Under the pieces are notes generated by a model. That model saw only the letters and a program-made list of their open reading frames with translations, ran no database searches and was not told the origin of the DNA. Shown here in pieces: positions 35,045 to 48,867 of a DNA stretch of 64,000 nt. The stretch lies in the NCBI RefSeq assembly GCF_018687715.1, contig NC_056764.1, positions 11,987,001 to 12,051,000 on the forward strand, written 5' to 3'. The DNA is from Carya illinoinensis. Taxonomy: Eukaryota > Streptophyta > Magnoliopsida > Fagales > Juglandaceae. How positions within the stretch are numbered: position 1 is the first letter of the stretch; each line of letters begins with the position of its first letter. The position numbers and the translations under genes are program-made.

Positions 35045-36910
35045 TCAAGCGGACGCCAACAAGGTCTGAGATATCTTTTCATATCGAAATCCATGTTTAA
35101 AGGAATCATCAGCGGACCGCACAAAAATGCCCCCAAGCTTCTGTCTCCGAATGAGTTCTTCACAAGCCTCAAAAAACCCATCTTCAGGGCCCAAACCTTG
35201 CCCACCATCGCTGATAAAACTAGCCAAAATCTGTGCCCCTCCATAGCGAGATTGCTGATTTGCTGTCTGTCATAATGCCTTAGAAACTGAGACACGCTGA
35301 TTTTGTACTACGCATGGAACTGGAAATTCGCGTAGTCAATGAAACACCCATATTTCCGCCACAGTGCCGTGTAGTGCTTTTGGACCGACCCTTCATCATC
35401 ATAGGGAGAAATCGAAGCAAACGAGATTGTCCCACTTTTTTTTAGATTCATTACCAGCCGTCCGATGCATTCTGCGAATGTGTTGGGATCCGTGCTGAAC
35501 TGCTCATAGTCAATATCAATTCCATCTAAGTTGTATTCTTTAATCATGCTGGTTAGTGAAGAAATGGCTTTCTGAACCCATGAATCTATGGAATGTGGGG
35601 CAAAATGTACTTGCCTACGGTGGCACCACCCAAGCTGACTGCGATTTTGAGATTTGAATGCGTGGCTTTCATTCGGGAAATCTCAGTAGGATTGATATGT
35701 TTGGTTGCCCAGAAAGGGTTGAATTTTCCATTGGTGGGTGATGGGTTAATTTTGAGGTCTGTATAGTCGATTGCAAAGGCAAGGATGAAGTGGAATTCAA
35801 CATCTGGATTAACGGGTACGTCTGATAACTTGATTGAATCAGACACCGCACCAATGTACTCCCGAAAGAGTTTGGAGTTGGCAGCTACTCGAAACAACCA
35901 AGTCAACGAAGTTAATTATAACGCAATTACCATTTCTTGTATTATTCTCTAGCTCAAATATGAGAGATTAATATCAAAGTAGATGTTATAACATTTATGG
36001 TTACCCGGCCAAGTGAATGTTGCTTAGGTAGCAATAGATGTTCGATAAACGTTGTAGGATCGAATTCATGCATTTAAATCTCAAGAATCTTAAAAGATCT
36101 AGATCTCTCGTTCTATCATAGGATACCATTTCAATTACCATTGGTATTTAGATAAGTAATTTTAATTACACGACACATAACGCATGGGGACGACACCAGG
36201 ATTATAGGTTCGGAGGGCCGGGGTTTGAGTACTTTTAGGTTTGGAATAGATAGTTGAGTTAAAAGGTTTTAGAAATATTTTAATGAAGTGTTAAAAAATG
36301 TGTAAAACATAAGAAAGAAACAAGCAAATTTTAAATTTTTTTTTTTCCATGAATACTATTAATTTTACATCTAAACTTTTCATATATTATAATTAAAAGG
36401 TGAGGTTGAACTACGGAAGCGATCTATACGAGAATTATATAAAAAATGTGTAAACTATAGACCAAGTTTTGTATTTAACTGAATAATATATAACAGTAGC
36501 TAACAATCTAGTGATCAATAATATGTTTCACCCAAATAATTACAAGCTTTAAAAGAAAAAAAAAATAGTATAAATATTTTATTTTAATTTAATTTTTTAA
36601 AATAAAATAATAAAAGAAAAAATGGTTATCATAAAAATAAAAATAAAAATTCAAAGCCTTAACGATATAATGAAAGTACTACATCATCCTACTTAAGGAG
36701 TAGCTAATAATTTTTCGAATTTGAGATAAATCTTTTCATGATAATTGTGATATGAATAAAAAGAACCAAACAAGCAGTGCTTTTAACAAGTGAATTAATG
36801 AAATAATGTTGCGTTTCAATATTCTTGCAGTACTTACCATTGCATGTGGTCAAAAAGAGGACGAACAGGAAGATGATGATCACAAGGAGGCCGCCATCGT
36901 AGAACTTCAT
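35045..36910 (-). pseudogene. GH18 (class III/V-like) chitinase pseudogene
   Basis: Exon 1 (36838-36910) encodes a signal peptide (MKFYDGGLLVIIIFLFVLFL, then TTC) and ends at AATG|gtaagt. Exon 2 (35045-35884) starts after tttcgagtag and encodes the rest. It shows [25 protein letters not shown], then the GH18 catalytic signature DGIDIDYE with Glu at about 35503-35505, [17 protein letters not shown] and IFVRSADDS near the end. The family hydrolyses chitin and is secreted in defence. There are three breaks: a 1-bp loss near 35607-35614, a TAG at 35308-35310 where the family has an aromatic residue, and a 1-bp loss near 35238-35250. The active-site motif and splice sites are intact, so the inactivation looks recent or could be partly sequence error. 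Confidence 0.88.
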
Positions 36911-36991
36911 GTCTACTTTGTTAAATAAGATCATCAAGTAGTCTTGAGTTAGCTGAATAATATATCAAGTAGTACTGCTTCACTCCTCCTA

Positions 36992-37006
36992 GCTACGAAT
37001 TTATAG
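36992..37006 (-). promoter_or_regulatory. TATA box of the chitinase pseudogene
   Basis: The minus strand reads CACTATAAATTCG, about 90 bp upstream of the chitinase ATG at 36910. The spacing is normal for a plant core promoter. Confidence 0.55.
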
Positions 37007-37813
37007 TGGCATTCGGCTGATCTTGCTATAATCGCTTTGAAGAATCAAGCCACACCAAATGCAGATCCTATACGACGGGAGATTCTGTGGTTGTACAAAA
37101 GATCATATTGTCCCATATGCCGGCAAATCAATCTCAACAACTTAGGCGGCCATTAACCGTGAAAGTGAACAAACCAATTCATGTATACGACAGTATGTCA
37201 ACCATAGATTTTTCAGAGGATAAACAAGATATTCACAAGATGGCATGGCAATCTTGGTTTTCTACTTTCTAGTGTCGACGGTCATATTCTTTTTTTTATG
37301 TGTTTTTTTAATGTCCGTACATCAGTCCACCTCAGCTAATTGTAGGATTAAAGGATTGGAAAACTATTTATCGTTCATTAATTATCATCAAATCAATGAA
37401 TGCCACATACTAGGATGATGACGGTGAGATAATGGCCGATACGAGTTTTTCTAACAAAAAAACAAACGTGAGATCTGCAGGTGATTGGGAAGAAGTTCCT
37501 AATTACACGACAACATTGACTTCTGATGTTTCGAGAAACATGGCTTCTCTTTAACTGCTGTATTCATTTGTATTTTGTCCTTTGAGCCAGGGTTGAAAAA
37601 CCACAACCAGAAGAGGGAACTAGAAACAAGCACGCAGCAATTTATACTGAAGTTTCGAAATTGAGTATTGGAATAAAAGAGAATCTGCTCAAAGCAGAGT
37701 CAGTAATGACTAATTAGAGAGAGAACACAGAGATGGAAAGAATATAGCAGAAGGATGTTCAAGAAATATAACAATGGCCCCATAATCCGTCCAAAGGTGC
37801 TTAAAAGGCTTTG
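37007..37813. other. Upstream flank of the chitinase pseudogene
   Basis: No gene supported. A 61-codon frame at 37087-37272 has no features. This should contain the former chitinase promoter. Confidence 0.35.
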
Positions 37814-38852
37814 TAAGAGCATCCCCAACCGGGTCTACATATTGTCATTTTCCCTATAATTTAGGGATGAAATTAGGGTTTTGCAAAAAAAACCCCCCAT
37901 CCCGATCCCCATTTTGCGGCTTGAGTATCCGGCCTGTACAGTAAATTTCCATCTTTGTTGATTCACTGTACATCCGCATCGTGTATTTGGCTCCTGTTTC
38001 GATGCCCTCCGTCCCGCGTGTTCTTCTCTCTCGCTAGGTAACCCGTTTGCTTCCTCCCTCCCACATTTTCAGATCGATTGCCAATACGATTTCGGTAAGT
38101 GATTATAGATAATTTTTTATCTTCTCTGGTTGTTTGGCTTCCCCGATTTGAGTTTCTATTTTCCTCTTCCCCCCTCTCTCTCCTTCTTTGTTTCTCTCTT
38201 CCCGGTTTTCTTCCCCCCGACGCCATGATCTCTCTGTGAGACCTCCAAATTCGGGAAGGTATGTGGGACAATTTTTGTTTGCCATGAGTTGATGATGAAA
38301 GAATCTGGGTAATTGAAGCACGACTTGTTTTTATTGATGACATTTACCGTAATGCTGGGGTTTTTATTTCTTGCATCTCTTCTCATTCGTATGATGATGG
38401 TGTTGGGGGCAAACCATTTGATGATTTGCGTCAATGATTTTGTCCATTGCTCTCTCTCTCTGTGTTACCGAGACTCTGTGATTATGTTGGCTTTCTTCCA
38501 TGGCTTAACCTCAATGGAAGGGGGACGTGAAGTTCGGTGCTTTCTGTTGGCTTTTTTCCAGTAATCTCTTCACAGAATCATATTATTTGAAAAAATAATA
38601 TTTAGTAGAAAGTGATATTTGAAAAAAAGATAATAAGATAAAAGAGTTAGTAGTTAGGATTGTAAATGAAAGAGAGAGAAAAAAGTAATAAAAAAATAGA
38701 GAAATATTATTTAATAGAATAGAGATAGGGATGGGGAATGAGATGTAGGAAGTTTTTAGAAGATGAATAAAATTTAGGGATAAATTTAAAGAAATATAAT
38801 TTTGAATTAAATTATAGAAATGAAAATGAAAAATCGGATGAGGATGCTCTAA
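37814..38852. mobile_element. Element with GAGCATCC inverted ends, about 1.04 kb
   Basis: The left end reads TAAGAGCATCCCCAACCGGG. The right end reads GGATGAGGATGCTCTAA, whose reverse complement starts TTAGAGCATCCTCATCC. The interior has a C/T-rich leader-like stretch with a splice-like TCGCTAG|GTAACC at about 38038, then an AT-rich part. This fits a non-autonomous DNA element that may carry UTR-like host sequence. Confidence 0.6.
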
Positions 38853-39199
38853 GGCATTATTCCCCGTAAGGAGCTCCAAAACTTGATAGAAATATTCAAA
38901 TATCAGGGCCTAACAATTCTGTAGGATTTGCATTGGGCCTAATGTCCTCGTTTACAAAAAGCATGCTAAGATTCTCCACAATGATAGATATTTGAAGCCC
39001 ATTGAAATGCTGTAATACACATAAATGCTAGGAATCAGAATAACCATTTCCTAGAAATATTTTAGTTATAAAATAGTGTGACTTGATGTGATATGTTAAA
39101 TTTTAAAATTATTTTTATTATAAAGTAAATTTAATATATTATGTGAAGTCACATCAATTTATTAGTTTATTTTTATAAAATATCTTTATAATTGTAGCA

Positions 39200-39238
<39 letters not shown>

Positions 39239-40169
39239 TACTCGGCCTATTTCCAAATGAATCCCATAAATTGTTCAATAAGCAACAATATATATTTCCA
39301 AGCATCATTAACCAAAAAATACAGATAAAATAAGACACTGCCTAATCAGTTGATTGCTTGTGTTTTTGTACAATTTGCAAAATCCAAGTACAAGATGAGT
39401 TTTTTAGTATGGCTTTGTGTGTGTGTGTGTATGGTTACGCCTAATTAATTAATCTAAGAACCTGCTGCCTATACAACCTGCTATTAAAGATTTATGGTAC
39501 GTTTGAAAATAAAATTGTTCTTAAATATTCTAAAATTATTTTATTAATATTTACAAATTATTCATTACTATTCACAAACTATTCAATACAATTATCTCTG
39601 TTAGATATTTTCCTGTTAGGATGCAGGGAATTGTACTTCTTTGTATAGAGTAACCAACCCATCTAACAACGTCAAGATTCAAGAAGATGAAGCATAAATT
39701 AAGGAGGTAGCTCCAATGACGTTTTAACCAAAACCTGTGTCCTACCATGATTTAGCTTGGGGATCCAATTAATCAAGAATGTTATTTCTAATCTAATTTC
39801 AACAATAATGATTATATGTCACGAAAACACTCTCAGGGCCCCCAACGAAAACATCAGCCTCAAACCCCAATCTTAAACCACCATCGACGATTGGCCAGGG
39901 GGAAGGAGGGCCCTCCACCTCCACTCCTAGTCCATACCGCTGGTTGCTTTTTATTTTTCAGTATTTTTTTGCCTTTTCTTCCAATGCTTGGAAATTGCCC
40001 AATTTAATGCCTTCCAGTATTCAAACCTCTACACGAGCCACCCCTTTAGAGAATCATTCAGAGGTTTGGAGAAGTGCACGTAGCCAAACAATCAGTGTGT
40101 GAGATTTACGCACTACCATGTTGCAGTGTCTTGCCGTGTCTTCCTCCTACACACATGGCTCCAAAAGGC
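38853..40169. other. Intergenic with hairpin MITE and (TA)n
   Basis: Family B hairpin copy 3 lies at about 39060-39190 (GTGACTTGATGTGATATGTT with GTGAAGTCACATCAATTTAT). A (TA)n run follows at 39201-39234. The rest has no recognised gene. Confidence 0.5.
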
Positions 40170-40659
40170 TTAGGGCGTGTTTGGGCTGCGTTAGAAGTTT
40201 TAAAAAGTATTTAAATATTCTTAAAAATTCTTTAATGAAAAAATTAGGTCGTTTGGGTATTACATATTAAAACATTTTTAATTTTAAATAAGCTAAAAAG
40301 TACGTTTAAGGAAAAATATCATTTTGATGATTTTTCTCAAACGTGCTTTTCCAGATAATGCAGAACGTAATTTGAATTTTAAAAAGGTTGTTAATGGATG
40401 AAAATATCTATACAATTTTAAAATAACTACAACTTTCAAACTTTCAAGGATATGATCATAATCTTTAAAAATTCAAATAATCGTTATTTCTACCTCAAAA
40501 AGTATTTTTTTAATTTGTTTCTAAACAAACGTAATATATTTGAAAATACTTTAAACATATGGTTACCAAACAGTAAATAACTTTTTAATAGTAAAACTTA
40601 TTACTTAAATTATAAGTTATAAGTTATATTTTTCACCGTAATCCCAAATATGCACTTAA
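40170..40659. mobile_element. MITE (about 490 bp) with TTAGGGCGTGTTTGGG end
   Basis: The left end reads TTAGGGCGTGTTTGGGC. The right end reads CCCAAATATGCACTTAA, whose reverse complement is TTAAGTGCATATTTGGG. TTA/TAA next to the ends suggests a PIF/Harbinger-type MITE, but the superfamily is inferred. Confidence 0.6.
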
Positions 40660-40874
40660 TGGGGGTGGGATCTTTCAAGTCTAAGCGTGGTCCCCATGCG
40701 CTAGAATAGCCTCCCTGGAGTGTTCTCGCTTCCTCGTTACCGGCAACTCGATCCTTCCGTATCATTTTATTTATTCATATTTTCGCTTCCCCTAATCTTG
40801 TCATCAAATTAAGAAGTAGATTCTTATAGATAGAGGATTGCTAGCTAGCACTTTAAAATAGCAAGATTCAACAC

Positions 40875-41238
40875 TGCAGAAAAATGGAGAACAAAAATGA
40901 ATGAAAATCGGTTTGAAAATCGACAATATGTTGATACTCCTGTAAGGGTATTTGTCTCATAAGTTGGTGATAAATAAAGGAAATTAAGTGCCTTCATTGT
41001 GCACCAATGACCACTATGTATAAGTCATGAGACACTGGTTGGCAAGAGACACAATCATTGGTAATACAATGGTTGGCAAATGACATAACTATTAACAAGT
41101 GATATAACATTTTGACTAAATCAAAAAGTTGCATCTCTTGACACTTCCTCAACCATCACTTTCCATGGAAGCCATCACCGTGAAGAGGGTGTCATTCCAA
41201 GGGGTATACCGTTGGTGATCACACTTTTTAGAATTACA
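40875..41238 (-). repeat. 3' LTR of the minus-strand Copia
   Basis: It contains ACTCCTGTAAGGGTATTTGT and ACTTCCTCAACCATCACT in common with 59735-60098. Confidence 0.85.
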
Positions 41239-41912
41239 TCTCCCACTTGATCATACAAAACGGTGATGATCCAGTTGAGTATTTTACCTCGGTATCAATA
41301 TAAGCTTTTCACTACTCACTCTCATATGCATACTCTTGCAGATTGACATCAGAACATGACAAGCCTCTACGTACGCACGCTTTTGTTATTACCTTATATG
41401 ACCATACCCTCCACTATATGTGCTCCCACTCACCACATATAAATGGTGACTTCATTTCACTAAAACTTTAGTAAACGTTATCAATTCTCTGTCACTAGAT
41501 CGGATTAATTATCAATATCCTTGTCATAATTGATGACTTTAGCCAAATATATAACACATGTATCGACCAATGTTGAGTTTTCGTTAGGTACTTCCTCTCA
41601 AGGCTATTCCCGAGGCTTTCCCTAATCACCTTATCAACATTTTTACAAATGATCAACCAATTATTTGGTTAATCAACCTGCACTAAAATTTTATTAAGTA
41701 CTCACCCTAATGCCATTCACGAGATTTTCCTTAATCATTTTATTGGTGACTTTACAAATGACTAAAATTTTCATTTGGATATCACCATAACTCCAATTTT
41801 CTAGGTGTCCCTAGAATTTTCTGAGTTATGCATTTCGACCATGAGGTTGCTTTACCTAAGTTTCTCTTAACCCCATTTTAGTCATATGTTCTTTGAATTT
41901 CTCTAGAGATAA

Positions 41913-44900
41913 TCATTTGGTCATTGGATCTGTTATCATCTCGGTCAAGGAAATAAAATTAACCTTTACTCCACCTCTTTCTACTATATCTAAAATATAG
42001 TGATAATGCATATCAATGTGTTTTCCCTTAGAACTCTGTGTTTCACTGTTTATTAATGAGATGACAGATTGATTATCAGAAAATACATTGATTGGTTCTG
42101 TGGATGTACCAAAATTTAAATTTTTAATAACTATTTCACCCACACCACATTTCTCACTATAATACTACAAGCAATATATTCTGCTTCCATATTAGACTTA
42201 GCAACACAACCTTGTTTCTTACTCAACTAAGAAATTATTGTTCCACCAAATAGAAATATATGTTCAAATGTAGATTTTCTATCATCTACATCAGTTCCAA
42301 AACCAGTATCACTATAGCCTAATTCTAGATCACTAATCCCAAAGCACAATTTTAAATTTTTGGTAAATAACTTAATATATGCTTCAATGCTTACCAATGT
42401 TCCTTACCTGGATTGGATTGATATATGCTTACCAATCCTACTGCATGATAAATATTTGGCCTTGTACTTGTCATTGCATAAGTGAGGTCTCCCACAACTT
42501 GAGCATAGAGAATTTTAAGCATTTTATTTATTTTCTTCTTATCTTTTAGGTATATACTTTTATTTAAAGCATGACCTTTGCAATCAAATGTACTTTAGGA
42601 TTTACAATTTTTCATACCAAATCTTTTAAGTAATTTTTTTAGATATTTTTTTTTATTTAAATAGAACATCTTTGAATTTCAATTTCTAGAAATTCTTATA
42701 CCAAGAACATAGGTAGCTTCACCCATGTCTTTCATTTGAAATTTAGATTTCAAGAGTTCTTTTGTTTCATTCATCATATCTAGACAATTACTTGCAATTA
42801 ATATATCATCAACATACAATGACACTAATGTTAATTATTATCATTTTTTCATATTTATACACAATGATGTAATGAACTCATTTCATATCCCATTTCTAAA
42901 ATAGCTTGGTGAAATTTCAAGTAACACTGTCTTGAAGATTACTTAAGTCTATACAGTGACTTCTTCAACTTGTATACTTTTTCTTCATATCCTTTAATTT
43001 GGAATTCTTTTAGCTAAATTATAAAGATATCCTCTTTTAATTCACTATTAAGAAAAGTTGTCTTTACATCTAACTGATGTAATTTCAAATTCATTTTGGC
43101 AACAATAGATGTGATAATTCTTACATATGTGAACTTCAACACAAGCAAATATGTATTTACAAAATCTACACTTGGTTGTTAGGTATATCCCTTGGCCACT
43201 AACCTTACTTTCTATCTTTCCAAATTACCATCAACTTTAAATTTTCTTTTAAGAACTCATTTACAACTAATAGCTTTTCTATCTTTTGGAAGATCTGTTA
43301 ACATTATTTTGGTTTATCGATTCTATTTCATCTTTCATGCCCTCAAGCCATTTATTTGAATCCATACTATTGATTGCCTTAGAAAAATTGTTAGAATTAT
43401 TTTCTAAATTTTCCAAATTGGTATTTAGTGCATAATAATCTTAAAATAATATCAATGGTTGTTTGGTTCTCTTACTCTCAATGTCTCCAACATCAATACC
43501 TGAAGATTTATTTTCATCTGACTTTTTTTTTATTCTTATTATTCTATATCTGAATAAAATCAGAATTATCATTGTTAGACTCTGTGAAAATCTGTTGATT
43601 CTCTAAATCATTTAATAAATCTATATGATCAACCGGAGTAATTTGTATTTTTTTTTAAAAAAAGGGCATCTATATTTTCTATCAATCATTTTTAAGAATG
43701 ATAAAATCTGTAGTCACTTCCGTTTTCTATGTACCCAATAAACTTGCATTCCCAGGTTTTACTTTTCAATTTATCCCCTAGTGGTTTTGGGATAAGCACT
43801 TGTGCCTTACAACCCCACGCTTTGAGTTTACTTACGTTTGGCTTATGTTTCGTTCATATCTCGTAAGTTGTAAGAGGTTTTGCTTTGGTTTCAACTCTAT
43901 TTAATATATATGTTGCAGTCGATAATGTTTCACCCCAAAAATGTGTTGGTAGATTAGCATATGCCATCATTGATCTCGTCATATCCAATAGAGTTTTATT
44001 TTTTCTTTTTGCAATGCCATTTTTGCCATTTTATTGAGGTGTATATGACATAGTATAAATGTGTCTTATACCATTTAGTTTGTAGAAATCATCCAAAACT
44101 TTAAATTCACATTCTTTATCACTATTCAAACATTTAATGGGCTTACCCAATTGAGAGGTTTCTATTTCTAATTTATATTTTTTAAATTTCTCAATTGCCT
44201 CATATTTATGCTTGAGTAAAAAGATATGCCCATATCTTGAATAATCATCAATGAAGTAATAAAGTAGTCCATTCCTCTATGAGTTTTAGTTTTAAAAGAT
44301 CCACAAACATCATAATATATAATTTCAAGTAAATATGTGGATTTCCAACTTTTTGCAAAAGATTTACTACTTACTTTTTCTTTGATACATGGTTCACATA
44401 TATCAAAATTATTTAAGTTTATTTATGGTATTAATCTACTCTTACACATTCTGATCATCTTATTTTTATTTATATGACCTAATTTTAAATGCTATAAATA
44501 TTTACAATCAGTAAACACATTCAAATATTAGAAATAAATACTTTATTTATATCAACATTCAGTACATACATATCATGATCTTTCACGCCTTTCACTGATA
44601 TATTACCCTTATTTATTACAATAGTTCTAGACTTAAACTCAACTATGTAGTTTTTCTGATCTAATACAGGCACTAATACTAAATTCTTACAAATACTAGG
44701 TATATATAATGCATCACTAAGTAAAATAACGGAACCATTCATTTTAAATTTACATGCACTTTACTCGAAGACATCGCAATATGTGTTGTTTCCCATATAC
44801 ACTCTGTCCTCTCCTGTTTGTTTATCTTCAAGTTTGACAATCATATCTTTGTTCCTGCATATATGTCTTGTTGTTACAAAGTCAACCCATCATAAATCTA

Positions 44901-45491
44901 ACTCTGGTTCCATGAGCATTACTACTGAGACCGTCATTATAATTTCCTTACTTTCTTGTGTTTTTCACTTATTAGGACATTGTAATTTGTAATGCCCATT
45001 CTTCTCACACCTGAAATAGTTTTTAGTAAATGGTTTATTTTGTTTCTTTTTCAACAATTTCTTTTCCTTAACTGTTTTGGCTTCATCTTGTTCTATGTAG
45101 AACGCTTATCCTGAGCCGTTAATAAATTGGATGATTCTCCATCTCTATTTCTTATCTTGATCATTTCTCCTTCAAGTACAAAAAGTATTGGAAGCGATGT
45201 TATTATTATTTCATTTTTAACATATGTTAAAGAAGTAATAATGTGATTCCAAGAAGAAGGAAGACTATTTAGTATGGTTGTAACTTGCATTTTATTAGTG
45301 AGAGGATGACTAGCATCATATAATTCTTTTGCAATCAACGCCATTTGAAGTACATGATCGCCAAAGTCATCATTTTCTTTCATACAAGTTTGGTTATACT
45401 TATCCAATAATAACTGTACATAAGTATTTGATCTTAAACTATATTTTGCATCAACTACATCCATAATTTTTTTAGCAGTTTTATACACTTC
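41913..45491 (-). pseudogene. Copia polyprotein remnant, minus strand (gag end to RNase H)
   Basis: Reading from high to low coordinates, the gag part (45093-45491) has VYKTAKKIMDVVDAKYSLRS and LNSLPSSWNHIITSL, then a zinc knuckle (CEKNGHYKLQC, about 44970-45008). The protease and pre-integrase part is at 44521-44742 (LYIPSICKNLVLV). The integrase is eroded, with a TPQ.NG box near 44030. The RT has LYVDDILIASN at 42798-42824, and RNase H at 41913-42143 has HIDMHYHYILDIVERG ending DPMTK. Stops and frameshifts are frequent, so it is inactive. The gag reading frame is cut at 45491 by the Sirevirus insertion and continues at 56645. Confidence 0.8.
45487..45491 (+). repeat. Target-site duplication ACTTC, left
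   Basis: It is identical to 56645-56649 at the other end of the Sirevirus. Both lie in the gag of the minus-strand Copia. Confidence 0.9.
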
Positions 45492-48400
45492 TGTTGAACC
45501 CAAGGTTTCAAGTTTCATGTGATTATAAATCTATACATGGATTTTGATGATAACAAATGAATTCAAAGAATAAAGGAGTTTCAAGCTCAAGTTGTCCACA
45601 CAATGGAATCAAGCACATCAAAGAACCAAGCATGAGCAAGAAGGAAACAAGTTCACATTAAAGTCATAGAGTAATGTTGTAAATCTCTTAAAATTCGAAA
45701 TTAGGATTAATACTCAAAATTAATATTTTATCATAAAGCATTAAAATACATTTTCCACATGTGCATGAATAGTTTTGAAAATTAAATTTGAAAATTTTGA
45801 AAGATGATTGATTGTCATCTTTTGCATGTGCATGCCTTGATTAAAGGGTTGAACTTTGAAAATATTAAAGATGATTGATTGTCATCTTTCACATGTGCAT
45901 GTTTTATTTGAATATTTTCAAAAGTGATTGATGTTTTTTTTAGACTTATACAAAAGGTAGATGATTTTGTTTGAAAAATTTGAAAAGTAAAGTGTGCTCA
46001 TTTTGTCATATACAAAAAGTAAAAGATTACGTTTTAATTTTTTGAAAAGGAAAGTGTGCTCATTTTGTCATATGCCAAAAGTAAAAGATTAGGTTTGATT
46101 TTTTTGAAAAAGTGAATGATATTGTCTTTGACAATTGAAAAAAAAAAACCTTTTATTTAAATTTTTTAAAAAAGTGAATGATGTTGTCTTTGACATGTGA
46201 ATCTTTTTAAATTTGAATATGAAGTCTTATATGCCTATAAATAGATCATTTGAGAGCTTCACATTTACAACATCCAGAGCACGCAACATTCATTCAAAAC
46301 TTTTATTCTCTCTTCTCTAAACATTGAGCCTTAATCCTTGTTCATTTTGAGAGATATAGTTTGCGCTGTATTGTTCTTATTTCTTCATTGAGGAGTGTTT
46401 TCTGATAACCTACCCACTATCAGCTCTTGTATCAGAAAAATGGTGTGTATAACCCTTGTCTGTGTAGAAAGTATTCTACACGGAGAATAGTTGAATCACC
46501 ACGTGTAAGGTGATTGCAAGTGTAGAGGGTGTTCTACACGGATCCTTTGTAGCGGTTGTGACGCCCCCAAATCCCCACGCCCGAACACGGGAAAATCGAG
46601 ACGTCCGGATGGTGACAACCCGGGTCACCATCCTATCGACGGGTGCCAAGTGTGTGCAAAAGCAACATATGTACACGAAGAAACACGTAGCGGATAACGA
46701 AAGTCATAACTAAGTACCAGAATTTTTCTTAACGTAATACAAGCTGTTTAAAACGTACATAGATAAAATATTACAAAAACACAAATACAGTTTTAAACAA
46801 ATATGAATCAAAGCATCAGCAACCCGGCGGAGCCGCATCCTCGGGCTCAGCCTCCTCCTCCTCGTCCTCTAACTCTGCACCAAAAGCTACGGAACCAAAA
46901 ATGGTACCGTAGGTAAGTAAAACCCAAACACTACCAGATAAAAACACATAGAACTCAAACAATATGCATAAGACATGCCCAATGCACAAAACCCAAAGAC
47001 ACAGTTTTCCACACACGCTAAAAACCCATTTGGCCCAAAAACACATCCTTTCCGAAAAACACGCCAAAGTCACATTTTATCCGTATGCACCATGACCTCC
47101 CCTAAGGGTCATCCGCACACCCTGGCTCCAGTGTCACACCGCAGAGTACCACCACGCATGTGACACCTAACGAGCGATGCCCAGTTCCGTGCCCCGCACG
47201 TTCGTAGCCAAGCATCCTCTAGCCCTCACCAGCGAAGGGCCACGGAGTCGGTGCGTAGAGCGATGCTCGGTTCCGCGCCCGGCGCGTTCGTAGCCAAGCA
47301 ACCCCTAGCCCCCGCTCCCGTCGTCTAGCGACAACTCAGGGGACATCACTCAGTTTATTCCGCTCCCGAGTGACCAGAGGAGCTCCACCGGGATAATACC
47401 CCATCCCGGCTTGGGGTCGTGATACATACGCACCCGTAAGACCACTTACGCCAATATACAGGCTTTTCACACATAAACAAAAACACACGTGCATGCACCA
47501 TGTAATGCCATAACAATGCATAATAAAATAATCCAACAACATAAAACAATAAAACAAGCAACTCCGTCCTCCATCCGTCCGACCTCCGAACTCCTCGGAC
47601 TCAGTCCGGAATCAACCAACCAGCAGATTAATTAATTGAAAGAGCAATATATATTTAAATCTGAAAATAGGGTTTGGAAAATACTTACAGCGCTATATGA
47701 CAATTTTAGAAAACACGAGGCGTTGCAAACGGCGGCGAAAAAGCAACGTCACAGTGGAAATTCACTGTGGCCGTGGGTTGTGAAAAACCCACTTTTGAAC
47801 GGGGACAAACTAGGGCTTGGGATTGATAGGGAATGGTCTAGGGATGGTTGTGAAGCTATTGGAAGTGGTGGTTGGCCGTGGGTGGCGGCGGAATCGCCGG
47901 AAATAGGCCGAATTTCCCAAAAAGGAAAGCTAGCTCGTAGGAGCTGTTCTGGTGGTCGTTGGAGGCCGGAAATAGGTGGGTTAGGACGGCAAGGGACCGG
48001 TGATGAAGTGGTGAAGAAATGGTGGCCGGAGGTGGAGCGACGGCGGCGGATCGGAGGAAAAACCGTGGAGGCTTTAAGAGGGTTTTCCGGCCAAACGGCC
48101 AGCCGAATGGGGGTGGGCTTCAGTGGGGTGGTGCGCCGGAGGTGGACGAACCGAACGCCGGTGGCTGTGTCGGCCACGCCGGTCGGCGGCAGCGGTCTGG
48201 GCTGAAGACAGCTCCGGCCGTGGGTGAGGAGAGAGAAGAGAGAGAGAGATCGGGGGGGGAAGGGTCGACGCGGGGGAGAAGAAAAGAAAGAAAAAAAAGA
48301 AAAGAAAGGAAAAAAGAAAGAAGGAAAAAGAAAAAAGAAAAAGGAAAAAGAAGAGAAAAAGGAAAAGAGATGTAGGGAAAAGATGTGGTCTAATCCTCAT

Positions 48401-48865
48401 TCCGAGAAACAAAACTAAACCGCCAAAAGAGATTAAAACCCACAAAACAACTAAAAGAAATAAACACAACATCAGATAAATTAAAAACAATTTTAAAACG
48501 CAAATAAAATAAAATAATAAACTAATATATTTATTAAAATAAAAACAATTATTTCAGCGAAAATACACTCCAAAGCGGGTCATCACAGCGGTGTTGTTCA
48601 AAGGTATAATAGGTTTCTATCTCCACCTGAAGGAGGTTGAATAGTGAATTTGGGAATCCTCAAAGGGTAGCTTGAGGCGAGGACGTAGGCAGTGGGGCCG
48701 AACCTCGTTAACATACTGAGTTTGCTTCTCTCTTACCCTTACTCTTTATATTTATTGTTATTTCATATTTTGTTTATATTTTATATTATATATTTGATTT
48801 ATAATTGTTATTTTTTTAATACAACTCAATTCACTCCCCCTCTTGTGTTAGTTATCTGGGCAACA
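45492..48865 (+). repeat. 5' LTR of the Sirevirus, interrupted
   Basis: The LTR itself is 45492-46556 plus 48593-48865 (about 1338 bp). The solo LTR 46557-48587 and its TSD copy GCGGT lie between. In the first roughly 300 bp it differs from the 3' LTR at six sites by my count, five of them transitions. Confidence 0.9.
46557..48587. mobile_element. Solo LTR (2031 bp) nested in the Sirevirus 5' LTR, TSD GCGGT
   Basis: It starts TGTGACGCCCCCAAATCCCC and ends AGCGGGTCATCACA. It is flanked by GCGGT (46552-46556 and 48588-48592). It is homologous to 10442-12917, without the tandem duplication of that copy. The uninterrupted target, TTTGTAGCGGTGTTGTT, is preserved in the sister LTRs at about 56360 and 59230, which proves the insertion point. 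It has a GA-rich run at 48240-48375. Confidence 0.93.
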
Positions 48866-48867
48866 AT

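Noticed and set aside
47636..48490. Long frames (up to 189 codons) in the second solo LTR
   Set aside because: G/C-rich LTR DNA with overlapping frames on both strands, and no conserved product in the 10.4 kb copy.
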